A stretch of DNA of 50,155 nt, from positions 1 to 50,155 of the forward strand of contig CAYNDV010000018.1 of NCBI GenBank assembly GCA_964396055.1. The letters are read 5' to 3'. Position numbers and translations under genes: made by a program. Position 1 is the first letter of the stretch, and each line of letters starts with the position of its first letter. The notes beneath the pieces were generated by a model that saw only the letters and a list, made by a program, of their open reading frames with translations, ran no database searches and was not told the DNA's origin. This DNA is from CAYJPV01 sp964396055. GTDB taxonomy: Bacteria > Acidobacteriota > Vicinamibacteria > Vicinamibacterales > JAKQTR01. Below are positions 18,891 through 28,559 of the stretch, piece after piece.

Positions 18891-19808
18891 ATGTCGATTC
18901 GGCCCGTTCGACGCCTGACCCACTCGACGCCCACCCTCGAAGGGGCGGGCGTACACCTGCGGCGCGCGTTCGGCTTCGGCGAGACCGCCGAGACCGATCC
19001 GTTCCTGCTCTTCGATGACTTCCGCGGCGACCAGCCGGCGGCCTACGCCGCCGGCTTTCCGTGGCACCCCCACCGCGGCATCGAGACGATCACCTACGTG
19101 CTGGCGGGCACGGTCGATCATGCCGACAGCCTGGGCAACGCCGGCTCCATCGGACCCGGCGATGTGCAATGGATGACGGCCGGCAGCGGCATCGTCCACC
19201 AGGAGATGCCGCACGGCGATCCCCAGGGGCGCATGCACGGCTTCCAGTTGTGGGCCAACCTGCCGGCCGCGCACAAGATGACGCACCCGCGTTACCAGGA
19301 CATCCACGCGGCGGATATCCCATCGGTCACCGAGGATGATGGCACGACTGTCCGCATCGTGTGCGGCACCTTCTGGGGCCGGAGCGGCCCGGTGGAGGGG
19401 GTGGCTGCCGATCCGCAGTACCTGGACGTGTGGGTGCCGCCGGGCCGACGGCGCAGCCTGCCGGTGGATCGCGCGCGCAACGCGTTCGCCTACGTGTTTG
19501 CCGGATCGGGACAGTTCGCCCACGCGTCCGACCCGCAGGCCGTCTACACGGAACGCATCGGCGCCGGGGGCGTGATCGACGAAGGCTACGCGGCCGACAA
19601 CCGGTCGCTGGTGGTGTTCGACGCCGGCGACGACGTCACGGTGCAGGCGGGTGACGAAGGTATCCGTTTCCTGCTGGTGACGGGCAAGCCGCTGCAGGAA
19701 CCGGTGGCGTGGCGCGGCCCGATCGTGATGAACACGACGGAGGAACTCCGGCAGGCGTTCGAAGAGTACCGCAACGGCACGTTCCTGAAGCACAAGGCCC
19801 GGGCGTAG
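18891..19808 (+). CDS. Pirin-family bicupin
   Basis: The product is a 305-residue cytoplasmic protein with two cupin domains. The N-terminal domain carries all four metal ligands of the pirin family: H59, H61 (PWHPHRG), H103 and E105 (GIVHQEMPHG). The C-terminal domain begins around LDVWVPPGRRR. Some bacterial pirins are quercetin dioxygenases and others modulate metabolic enzymes or stress responses, so the exact role is open. GGAGG at 18881-18885 selects the ATG at 18891 over the in-frame upstream ATG at 18858. It is transcribed alone. Confidence 0.93.
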   Translation: MSIRPVRRLTHSTPTLEGAGVHLRRAFGFGETAETDPFLLFDDFRGDQPAAYAAGFPWHPHRGIETITYVLAGTVDHADSLGNAGSIGPGDVQWMTAGSGIVHQEMPHGDPQGRMHGFQLWANLPAAHKMTHPRYQDIHAADIPSVTEDDGTTVRIVCGTFWGRSGPVEGVAADPQYLDVWVPPGRRRSLPVDRARNAFAYVFAGSGQFAHASDPQAVYTERIGAGGVIDEGYAADNRSLVVFDAGDDVTVQAGDEGIRFLLVTGKPLQEPVAWRGPIVMNTTEELRQAFEEYRNGTFLKHKARA

Positions 19809-20146
19809 CGGGCGCCGCGGCGGGACGGCTCAAGCTCGCGCGGTTTCGGCCGATAACATCATCAACGAGGTGGCGCGGCGGGTAACGAGGTGCTCCACAC
19901 GAGCTGGCGCCTTCGAGCCCAGACACACCCGATACGGGGAACCGACAGCATTCCGGCCCGCCCCGCCACCCTCCCCACTCTTCACCCACTCACTGGCGGG
20001 GCGTCCGGAAATCGGATCGCCCCTCGTTCTCTGTACGACCGGCCGCAAGGAGCCGGGCCTCATGTCCCGGCGCCCACGGGTCCTCGGCGCGGAGCGGCGG
20101 CCGTGTCCTCCGGTGGTATGCTGGCTTCTCACCCGAGGAACCGCAT
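19809..20146. other. Intergenic region, nothing recognised
   Basis: These 338 bases lie between pirin and the epimerase gene. Frames here have no recognisable protein content, and I see no tRNA or known RNA element. A GAGGAA at about 20135-20140 is the ribosome site of the downstream gene. Part may be a 5' leader. Confidence 0.5.
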
Positions 20147-21331
20147 ATGCCCACGACCAGACGCGATCTGTTGAAGGCGGCAGCCGCCTCCGCCGCCGGC
20201 CTGAGCCTGTCCCCTCGCCTGGTGGCCCAGGCGCCCGCGCAGAGGCCTCCTCGCCAGGCTGGCCCGATGCCCGAAGGGGTGCAGAAGGCCGCGAAACCGC
20301 TGCGGATTCTCATTCTCGGCGGCACCGGGTTCACCGGTCCGCACCAGGTGACGTACGCGTTGGCCCGGGGCCACAAGCTCACGTTGTTCAATCGAGGCCG
20401 CAATCCCACGATGTGGCCCGGCGAGGTCGAGGAACTGACCGGCGACCGCAACACAGGCGACCTGGCTTCGCTCCGTGGGCGCGAATGGGATGTCTGCATC
20501 GACAACCCGACGACGCTGCCCTTCTGGGTCCGAGACGCGGGCCAGGCCCTCAAGGGCAAGGTCGGGCAGTACATCTTCATCTCCACGTTGTCGGTCCATG
20601 CGTCGGAACGCGAGGTGGGTGCCGATGAATCGGCGCCGGTCCTCGAGTACAAGGGCGCCGACCCGATGAAGGAGACGCAGGAGACCCTGCGGGCGAACGT
20701 CGGCGGCCTGTACGGCCCGCTCAAGGCCCGCTCGGAACGCGAAGCCGACGTCTGGTTCCCCGGCCAGACCACGATCATCCGGCCGACGCTGATTGTCGGC
20801 CCCGGTGACGAGAGCGACCGGTTCACCTACTGGCCCGTGAGGTTGTCGCGGGGCGGGCAGGTGCTGGCGCCCGGCGACGGCACGGATCACGTGCAGTACA
20901 TCGACGCGCGCGACCTCGCCGAGTGGACCATCCGCATGGCGGAGGCCCGGACGCTCGGCGTGTTCACGGGCGCGGGCCCTGGTCACGAGATGACGATGGC
21001 CGAGATGCTCTACGGCGTGAAGGCCGCCACGACGGCCGGGGCGGCGATCCGCTGGGTGCCGGCGGCGTTCCTGCGCGAACAGAAGGTGCGCCCGTGGTCC
21101 GACATGCCGGTGTGGGTGCCGACGGGCCCGGACACGGCAGGCTTCAGCCGCCGCAGCAACAGGAAGGCCATCGCGGCGGGCTTGACGTTCCGGCCGCTGG
21201 CTCAGACGGCGCTCGACACCCTGGCGTGGTTCGCCACCCAGACGCCCGAGCGGCAGGCGACCCTGAAGGCCGGCATCAAGCCCGAGCGCGAACGCGAGGT
21301 GCTGGCAGCCTGGGACGCGAAGAAGGCGTAG
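20147..21331 (+). CDS. Tat-exported NAD-dependent epimerase/dehydratase
   Basis: This 394-residue protein starts MPTTRRDLLKAAAASAAGLSL, a twin-arginine signal. After a Pro-rich linker comes a Rossmann fold with the nucleotide-binding loop GGTGFTG (residues 58-64). TLFNRGRNP resembles the NADP-recognising segment of extended short-chain dehydrogenases. HVQYIDARDLAEW and the C-terminal region are typical of epimerase-like proteins. The classical YxxxK is not obvious, so activity may be altered. GAGGAA 7-12 nt upstream supports the ATG at 20147. The stop is just before the tandem palindromes at 21334. An exported NAD enzyme implies that cofactor is loaded before Tat transport. Confidence 0.87.
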   Translation: MPTTRRDLLKAAAASAAGLSLSPRLVAQAPAQRPPRQAGPMPEGVQKAAKPLRILILGGTGFTGPHQVTYALARGHKLTLFNRGRNPTMWPGEVEELTGDRNTGDLASLRGREWDVCIDNPTTLPFWVRDAGQALKGKVGQYIFISTLSVHASEREVGADESAPVLEYKGADPMKETQETLRANVGGLYGPLKARSEREADVWFPGQTTIIRPTLIVGPGDESDRFTYWPVRLSRGGQVLAPGDGTDHVQYIDARDLAEWTIRMAEARTLGVFTGAGPGHEMTMAEMLYGVKAATTAGAAIRWVPAAFLREQKVRPWSDMPVWVPTGPDTAGFSRRSNRKAIAAGLTFRPLAQTALDTLAWFATQTPERQATLKAGIKPEREREVLAAWDAKKA

Positions 21332-21421
21332 CCGAAAAAGGGGCCAGGCCCCTTTTTCACCAGGCGGAACGGGTGGCCGAAAAAGGGGCCTGGCCCCTTT
21401 TTCATCAGGCGGAACGGGTGA
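21332..21421. repeat. 45-bp tandem duplication holding two terminator-like palindromes
   Basis: Unit 1 (21332-21376) and unit 2 (21377-21421) differ at only three or so positions. Each has a perfect palindrome with 12-bp arms (GAAAAAGGGGCC and its complement) around one base: A in unit 1 (21334-21358), T in unit 2 (21379-21403). The rest of each unit, CAGGCGGAACGGGTG, is the 3' end of the minus-strand GT87-like gene, so that gene's tail was duplicated with the palindrome. Confidence 0.85.
21334..21358. terminator. Bidirectional terminator-like hairpin
   Basis: A GGGGCC/GGCCCC stem is flanked by five A on one side and five T on the other, so either strand gives a GC stem followed by a U run. 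It lies between convergent genes, where a shared terminator is expected. The near-identical copy at 21379-21403 doubles it. Confidence 0.65.
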
Positions 21422-22535
21422 GGCGCAGCCGGAGCAGCATGGCGAGCTCGACGAGGGCGCAGATGGTCACCACGCGCGCCATCATGAAGGACCGGTAGAG
21501 CTCGCGGCCCATCAGGTCCCAGATGCTGAAGGCCACGACGGCAAGGCAGGCGCCCAGCAGCCACTGCTGCGCGCGCGGCATGGACGCCGACCGGTCTATG
21601 AGCAGCATGATGCCGGGCGTGCCGATCAGCAGCACGTAATCCCAGCCCTGGGGCGACAGCAGCGGAATCAGGAACAGCAGGACGGCGGCCTCGAGGTACT
21701 CGGGCAACGCGCCGGGACCGGGCCGTCGCAGCACCCAGGCGCAGGCGGCCGCCAGCGCGAGCGCGGTCACCACGGACAGCCGGCCGGCCGGCCGCCCTAC
21801 CCCCAGCCACGACGCCCACATCCCGGCGATCGAGGCGTTGTCCTGGCCGGCCAAGTTCGGGGCCGTTGACGAGGTGACGACGGTCCAGAGCCCCTGGAGC
21901 AACTCGATGTTTCCGCCCACGCCGTACCGCACGGCCGGCAGGAGCACGGCGATTGCCATCCCGCCAGCGAACCAGGCGGCCGCACGGTAACGCCGCCGCC
22001 AGACCAGCCACGGCCAGAACAGCACGGCGTACGGCTTGACCACCGTGGCTGCCGCCAGCAGCAGCCCGGCCCTCTCCTCGCGGCCGGCGCGGCCCGCGTC
22101 GACCGCGAGCAGCACGAGCACGGCCAGCAGGAGGTTCGTCTGGCCGAGCCCCAGCTCGCGGACGTAGAACTTCCCCATCGCGAGGACCGTGAGCCACACG
22201 AGCAGCTTCGCGGCCCGTTGGCGATCGGGCAGGAGACGCAGCGACAGCGAGACGAACCAGATCAGCAGGCCGACCGAGAGACTGAACCACACGGCCCGGG
22301 CGGCGACGGGCGGCAGCAGGCTCAGGGGCGCCACGGCGAAGGCGAAGGCGGGAAGGTACTTGTACTGCCAGTGGCCGTCTTCGGCGCGGTAGAGCGACTC
22401 GCCCGCGACCACCCGCGCGCCGGCGGTGAGGTACACGCCGAAGTCGTACATCTCCCGCTTGGCGCGCAGGCCGAAGCCGGCGGCGGCTACCGCCAGCAGG
22501 AGCAGGAGCGCGACGCGGATCTTCCAGCGGCTCAC
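21405..22535 (-). CDS. GT87-like (DUF2029) polytopic membrane glycosyltransferase
   Basis: The product is a 376-residue membrane protein with about nine to ten helices. KREMYDFGVYLTAGARVVAGESLYR near the start is the conserved first-loop acidic motif of the GT87 group, which includes polyprenol-phosphate-mannose-dependent mannosyltransferases. GLGQTNLLLAVLVLLA and LLSPQGWDYVLL are other family blocks. It uses a GTG start at 22535; no ribosome site is clear. Its last codons lie in the 45-bp tandem repeat. Acceptor and donor are unknown. It follows the POT transporter gene on the same strand by about 50 bp. Confidence 0.78.
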   Translation of the reverse strand: MSRWKIRVALLLLLAVAAAGFGLRAKREMYDFGVYLTAGARVVAGESLYRAEDGHWQYKYLPAFAFAVAPLSLLPPVAARAVWFSLSVGLLIWFVSLSLRLLPDRQRAAKLLVWLTVLAMGKFYVRELGLGQTNLLLAVLVLLAVDAGRAGREERAGLLLAAATVVKPYAVLFWPWLVWRRRYRAAAWFAGGMAIAVLLPAVRYGVGGNIELLQGLWTVVTSSTAPNLAGQDNASIAGMWASWLGVGRPAGRLSVVTALALAAACAWVLRRPGPGALPEYLEAAVLLFLIPLLSPQGWDYVLLIGTPGIMLLIDRSASMPRAQQWLLGACLAVVAFSIWDLMGRELYRSFMMARVVTICALVELAMLLRLRLTRSA

Positions 22536-22587
22536 GGGCTCACCCGGTCATGCGGCCGCAGCGGGGCCGGCATCGCGGATCACCGAC

Positions 22588-24156
22588 TCAGGCCTGCGGA
22601 TGACGTTCGAGCCATCGGTTGAACAACCACATGGCAAACGCCGAGACGAAGCCGATCGACATCAGGATGATCCAGCCGAGGGCGTTCTGGGCCGGCACGA
22701 GTTCCAGCAGGCCGTCGGGCCGCGTGGTGGCCCCCCGCGCCATGATGTCGTTGAAGATGTAGGCGCCGACGGGGCCACCGGTGAACGATCCGATCGCCAG
22801 CGGCAGGTTCGCGTAGCCGAGGAACAGCCCTTCCTGGCCCTTGGGCGCCACCGACCCGATGTACTCGTACATCCGCGCGGAGGTGAACAACTCACCGAAG
22901 GCAATGAGCGCCACGGTCAGGATCAGGAACACCGAACCGAGCGGCAGCCAGTTCGCCACGATCAGCCGCAGGCCGCCCGCGGCGTAGATCGGGTACACGT
23001 TGATCAGCATCGACACGCCGATGATGATGGTGCCGACGACGATGGACCGGATCGCCTTCATCTTCCCGAAGTACTGGGTGATCGCCAGCTGCAGCGTGAC
23101 GATGACGAAGGGGTTGGCGGCGGTGTAGAGGTCCATCGCCGGGTTGGCTTCGATGACGCGCTTCGCGTAGAGCGGCAGCACGTTGTAGACCTGGTTGTAG
23201 ACGAAAAAGAAGCCGCTCATCACGATCAGGAACAGCGTGAAGCGGCCGCTGCGCAGCACCAGCACCATGTCGAGGAGGATACGGCCCACCGAGCGCCGCG
23301 GCTTCGCCGGGGCGCCCGCCGCCACGGGCGGCTCCTGGTAGAAGAACAGGACCACCACGAAGGCCGTGATCGACGCGCAGGCCGCCACCGCGAAGATGTA
23401 CGACAGGCTGTCGCCGGTCTCGGCGCGCACGGCCCCGCCCACCAGCCAGGCAATCGCGGCGCCGGCGCCCACAACCACGGCCAGGAACGGCCCGGTCATG
23501 CGGGCTCCGCGCCCCTGCTCCTTGGCCTCGGTGGCCTTGTTCACGAGGTAGACCAGCGCTGCCGCCGCCAGGGCGCACACCACCACCACTTCCAGGATCA
23601 CCACGGTGCCGTAGCCGCGGCGCACCACGTACCCCGTGCCGCGGCCGAACAGCGATCCGATGTTGATGATCATGTAGAAGATAGCGAACCCGAGCGTCGC
23701 GCGGGCCCCCGAGACCTTCTGCACCGTCCCCGACACGCACGGCTTGATGACCGATCCGCCGCAGCCGATGAGCAGGATGCCGACGACGACCGGCACGACC
23801 ACGGACGCCGACGCCGTCACCTCGCTCGCCACGGACGGCGCCAGCGTGGCGCCGCCGAACCACACCGGAAAGCCCACCAGGGCGTAGCCGATGGCGAGCA
23901 GCACGAACGCGATGAGCAGCGACCGCCGGAAGCCGATCTGGTCCGCGATGGTGCCCGACAGAATCGGGAGGAAGTACACCAACGTCCACAACACGCTGCC
24001 GTTCAGGACCGACGGCCAGTAGTCGCCGAAGCCCAACTGGCCCAGGTAGATGACGACGAAGCTCGCCATCGAGTAGTAGGCGGCGCGCTCGAACAACTCG
24101 GTGACGTTGGCGCTCCAGAAGACCTTCGGGAACTTCTCGTGGGTCGTGGTGTCCAT
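22588..24156 (-). CDS. Proton-dependent oligopeptide (POT/PTR2) family transporter
   Basis: This 522-residue inner-membrane protein has about 12-14 helices. It carries the POT signature ExxER at E20, E23 and R24 in NVTELFERAAYYSM, which couples proton and peptide binding. GGSVIKPCVSGTVQK and FYMIINIGSLFG match helices 4-5 of the family. It would import di- and tripeptides with protons. The ATG at 24156 is preceded by GAGGAGT about 10 nt upstream; an in-frame ATG lies at 24165. The central region (about residues 225-310) is a longer loop plus two helices, as in many bacterial POT proteins. Confidence 0.88.
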   Translation of the reverse strand: MDTTTHEKFPKVFWSANVTELFERAAYYSMASFVVIYLGQLGFGDYWPSVLNGSVLWTLVYFLPILSGTIADQIGFRRSLLIAFVLLAIGYALVGFPVWFGGATLAPSVASEVTASASVVVPVVVGILLIGCGGSVIKPCVSGTVQKVSGARATLGFAIFYMIINIGSLFGRGTGYVVRRGYGTVVILEVVVVCALAAAALVYLVNKATEAKEQGRGARMTGPFLAVVVGAGAAIAWLVGGAVRAETGDSLSYIFAVAACASITAFVVVLFFYQEPPVAAGAPAKPRRSVGRILLDMVLVLRSGRFTLFLIVMSGFFFVYNQVYNVLPLYAKRVIEANPAMDLYTAANPFVIVTLQLAITQYFGKMKAIRSIVVGTIIIGVSMLINVYPIYAAGGLRLIVANWLPLGSVFLILTVALIAFGELFTSARMYEYIGSVAPKGQEGLFLGYANLPLAIGSFTGGPVGAYIFNDIMARGATTRPDGLLELVPAQNALGWIILMSIGFVSAFAMWLFNRWLERHPQA

Positions 24157-24315
24157 GCCGGGCACTCCTCGCGCGGCCCGGGCGGGCCGCCGCGCGTAAC
24201 GCTGGGTGTTCCGCCGCTCCCGGGGGACGGGGCGCGTCCGCGCATCATATCCCGAAGCGCGGGGATCCGGAGCAGCCGTGCACGCCGCCGGCGGCCCCGA
24301 TCGGGCGGCCGCCGC

Positions 24316-25560
24316 CTACAGCGCGTGATCGGCGGGCACGTCGCGGCCGCTCCACGCCCGCTTCGCGGTCCACTCCTCGGCCGGGGCCGCCCAGAACGGG
24401 TCGTCCGGCGGCAGGCCCAGGGGCAGGAGGCCCGCGGCACAGAGGTAGAGGCTGCCGGTCGACATATAACCCTCCCCAATCGACGGCTGGTGGCCGCAGA
24501 GGCCGATGCGCAGCCAGCCCTGGTCGTCGAAGGTCCCGGGCGGCTCCATGGTGCGGCGGATCACGGCCGTCAGCGCGCCGCGCACCTGCGCGGGGCTGAC
24601 GCCGTCCGGCAACTGCCGCAGCAGCGCCACCTGGGCGAGCAACTGGAAGGCACCGAACCGGTAGGCCAGCGACCGCCCGACCGCGGGGAACGATCCGTCG
24701 GGCGCGATCAGGCGCTCCTGGATGGCCGCGTAGCGCCGGGCACGCGCGAGGATCGGCTGGCGCAGGCGATCCCAGCTGCTGTTGACAGGCGCGACCACGC
24801 GCAGCACATCGAGCAGCATGGGCTGGATCACGTAGGAGTTGTAGTAGTCCCAGTGGAACTCGGGACCGTCACCGTAGACCCCGTCGCCCTGGTACCACTG
24901 CTCGTGCTGGCGCACGGCGTAATCCACGCGCATCGCGTCCCACGCCTCACCCGCCTGGCACAGCCCCGCCTCCACCATCGCGCTGAAGAGCAGCCAGTTG
25001 TTGAACCCCGGCTTGATGCGACGCGTGGACAGGAGGGCCGTCACCACGTTGCGTTGCACGCGGGGCGGCAGGGCCTGCCACAACTCGCGCGGGGCGCGGA
25101 CCAGCGCGTGCGCCAGGAAGGCCGCGTCCACGAGGGGTTGGCCGCCCGTCGTGAAGTTCATGAAGTCCGGCGATGCCGGGTCCGTGGCCGCGTCGAGCCC
25201 CTGTCGCGCCAGTTCGAGGTAGCGCAGGCGCAGCGCGCCCTCGTCGCCGCCCGTCACGCCCGACTCGAGCCACGGCGCGATGCCGCAGTACAGCCGCCCG
25301 ACAGCCTCCAGGTGCGTGACACGCGCCCTGTCGGCCTGGGCGCCGGCCCGCGCCTCGACGGGCATCGCGGTCTTCAGCCGGCGGGCGGCCAGGTTCGTCA
25401 GCACGGGCTCGGCGATGCGCCGGAGGGTGTCGAGCCAGAACCGCCGATCGTCCGGCTGCGGACGCGATTGCGCGACGGCGCCAGGCCTGGCGCCCAACGC
25501 TGCCGGCACGGCCACCGACAGACCCGCCACCTGCGTGAGAAACGAACGTCGATCGGGCAT
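24316..25560 (-). CDS. Tat-exported DUF2264-domain protein
   Basis: The product is a 414-residue protein with a twin-arginine signal (MPDRRSFLTQVAGLSVAVPAALGARPGAVA is residues 1-30; the motif is RRSFLTQ). The rest is an alpha-helical DUF2264 domain with the blocks NFTTGGQPLVDAAFLAHAL, INNWLLF-like FNNWLLFSAM, GDGVYGDGPEFHWDYYNSYV and RFGAFQLLAQ. DUF2264 proteins are predicted (alpha/alpha)6 barrels associated with polysaccharide breakdown loci, and no reaction is firmly established. The start at 25560 places the RR motif correctly. The gene is divergent from the ABC-F gene, about 80 bp away. Confidence 0.87.
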   Translation of the reverse strand: MPDRRSFLTQVAGLSVAVPAALGARPGAVAQSRPQPDDRRFWLDTLRRIAEPVLTNLAARRLKTAMPVEARAGAQADRARVTHLEAVGRLYCGIAPWLESGVTGGDEGALRLRYLELARQGLDAATDPASPDFMNFTTGGQPLVDAAFLAHALVRAPRELWQALPPRVQRNVVTALLSTRRIKPGFNNWLLFSAMVEAGLCQAGEAWDAMRVDYAVRQHEQWYQGDGVYGDGPEFHWDYYNSYVIQPMLLDVLRVVAPVNSSWDRLRQPILARARRYAAIQERLIAPDGSFPAVGRSLAYRFGAFQLLAQVALLRQLPDGVSPAQVRGALTAVIRRTMEPPGTFDDQGWLRIGLCGHQPSIGEGYMSTGSLYLCAAGLLPLGLPPDDPFWAAPAEEWTAKRAWSGRDVPADHAL

Positions 25561-25639
25561 GGGGGGAGTGTACCCGCGCCGGGGGCAAAGGCAAGGGCGT
25601 GGGACGTGGAACTGCGTGATACGCTGACATCCATCCGCC

Positions 25640-27271
<1,632 letters not shown>

Positions 27272-27277
<6 letters not shown>

Positions 27278-27331
27278 AGGCTAGAGGCTAGAGGCTAGAG
27301 GCTAGAGGCTAGAGGCTAGAGGCTAGAGGCT
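27272..27331. repeat. GGCTAGA heptamer tandem array
   Basis: Eight perfect units of GGCTAGA (27272-27327) plus a partial unit. Because 7 is not a multiple of 3 and the unit contains the palindrome CTAG, it puts TAG stops in every frame on both strands. The stop of the ABC-F gene (27275-27277) and that of the convergent isomerase-like gene (27316-27318) are both supplied by the array. Confidence 0.9.
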
Positions 27332-28551
27332 GGGGGCTGGCCCCCGACAAACCACCGGTGGTACGCGCGCAGGTCGTCGGCCCAGGCGCCACGCGCGAGG
27401 ATGTGGTGGTTGCCGGCGGGCCGCTCGAGCAGCGTCATCACCGGGCGCTCCAGGCGCACGAGGGCCTGCGTGCGGCACCGCTGGGGATGATCGCCGCTCT
27501 CCAGCAGTGTCCCGTCGCTGACGAAGAGGGCGCGCAGGTCGCCGCCGCCGACGCGCGCCAGCGTCACGGGCCCCGGCGTCAGCCGCCCCTCGATCCCCAC
27601 GCCCAGTGACGACTCGAAATGTGAGCGCAGCGCGTAGTCCGACACCAGCGATCGCGCCACCGTGCAGTGCGCGAGCCACAACGTGTTGGCCGCCGGGTCG
27701 AGGTCCTGCGGGTTCGCCATGAACGACGGCCCGCACCCCATCGCGGCCATCCACATCATCGTCAACGTCGCCGGCACATCGCCTTCGCAGCCTGCCGTGA
27801 CGCCGGCGTCAATCAGGCCTGACAGCGCCACGCAACCCGTCGTCCGCTGCTGCTGCACCAGGTCGAAACAGCGCACCGTGCAGGCATCCAGCCGGTGACG
27901 GGCCACCACCTCGCGCAGGGCCACCGTGACCCGTGACGCGGCCACCAGGTCATCGGGCGACGGCTCGACGATGACGCGCGCGCCGCCGGCGAGATCGGCA
28001 CGCACGGCCTCGACCTGGTCAACTGGCGCGAACCGCATGGCGTCCTGCACCTCGGCCATCGGGACATCCACGACCGTGGGCCCCCAGACGTCCCTGACGG
28101 CCTCCGGAGGCGGACAACTCGCCACCAGCCAGTCCGACGGCACGCCGATCCGGCCGAGCCGCGACGCGCGGAGGCGACGCCGCACCATCTGAAGACGCCC
28201 GACGTGCGCAAGGCCGGCGGCTGCGGCCGGAGCGTCATTGACGAGCACGATGCGGCCCACGCGCGACACCTGCTGCAGCCGGCTGAGAATCTCCAGCGCC
28301 GCCGGCAGCGAGTTCTGCGTCTCGTGCGCGAGCAGGATCAGCGGGTCCGCCATCCGCGCCGCCTCGGCGAGGGCCAGGTGTTCGGTGCCGCCGGTGACGA
28401 TGAGGAGGGCGTCGGGCGGTTCGGGCTCCCCCGGCGCGGCGATCCGGTGACCGGCCCCGGCGGCGTCGAGCCGGGCGCACACCCGCGCCACGCTCGCGCG
28501 CACATCGTCCGGCGGGTTGAGGCCGGAAGCCAGCGGCAGGATCGTCAGCAT
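27316..28551 (-). CDS. L-fucose isomerase-like protein
   Basis: The predicted protein has 411 residues. The C-terminal half resembles the L-fucose/L-arabinose isomerase fold: DLVQQQRTTGCVALS, TAGCEGDVPATLTMMWM, LWLAHCTVARSL, and a C-terminal GNHHILARG that includes the histidine pair near the metal site. Such enzymes interconvert aldoses and ketoses with a divalent metal. The N-terminal half is weaker, so the function should be read as isomerase-like. The ATG at 28551 is 8 bp after the kinase stop, so it is the second gene of that operon. The last residues run into the heptamer array. Confidence 0.72.
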   Translation of the reverse strand: MLTILPLASGLNPPDDVRASVARVCARLDAAGAGHRIAAPGEPEPPDALLIVTGGTEHLALAEAARMADPLILLAHETQNSLPAALEILSRLQQVSRVGRIVLVNDAPAAAAGLAHVGRLQMVRRRLRASRLGRIGVPSDWLVASCPPPEAVRDVWGPTVVDVPMAEVQDAMRFAPVDQVEAVRADLAGGARVIVEPSPDDLVAASRVTVALREVVARHRLDACTVRCFDLVQQQRTTGCVALSGLIDAGVTAGCEGDVPATLTMMWMAAMGCGPSFMANPQDLDPAANTLWLAHCTVARSLVSDYALRSHFESSLGVGIEGRLTPGPVTLARVGGGDLRALFVSDGTLLESGDHPQRCRTQALVRLERPVMTLLERPAGNHHILARGAWADDLRAYHRWFVGGQPPASSL

Positions 28552-28559
28552 GGGAGCGG

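Noticed and set aside
19809..20146. Possible small gene or RNA between pirin and the epimerase gene
   Set aside because: Frames here lack a ribosome site and recognisable content, and no RNA consensus could be matched by eye.
24289..24315. GC-rich inverted segment after the DUF2264 gene as a terminator
   Set aside because: The pairing is interrupted and there is no U run; in DNA this GC-rich such matches are expected by chance.
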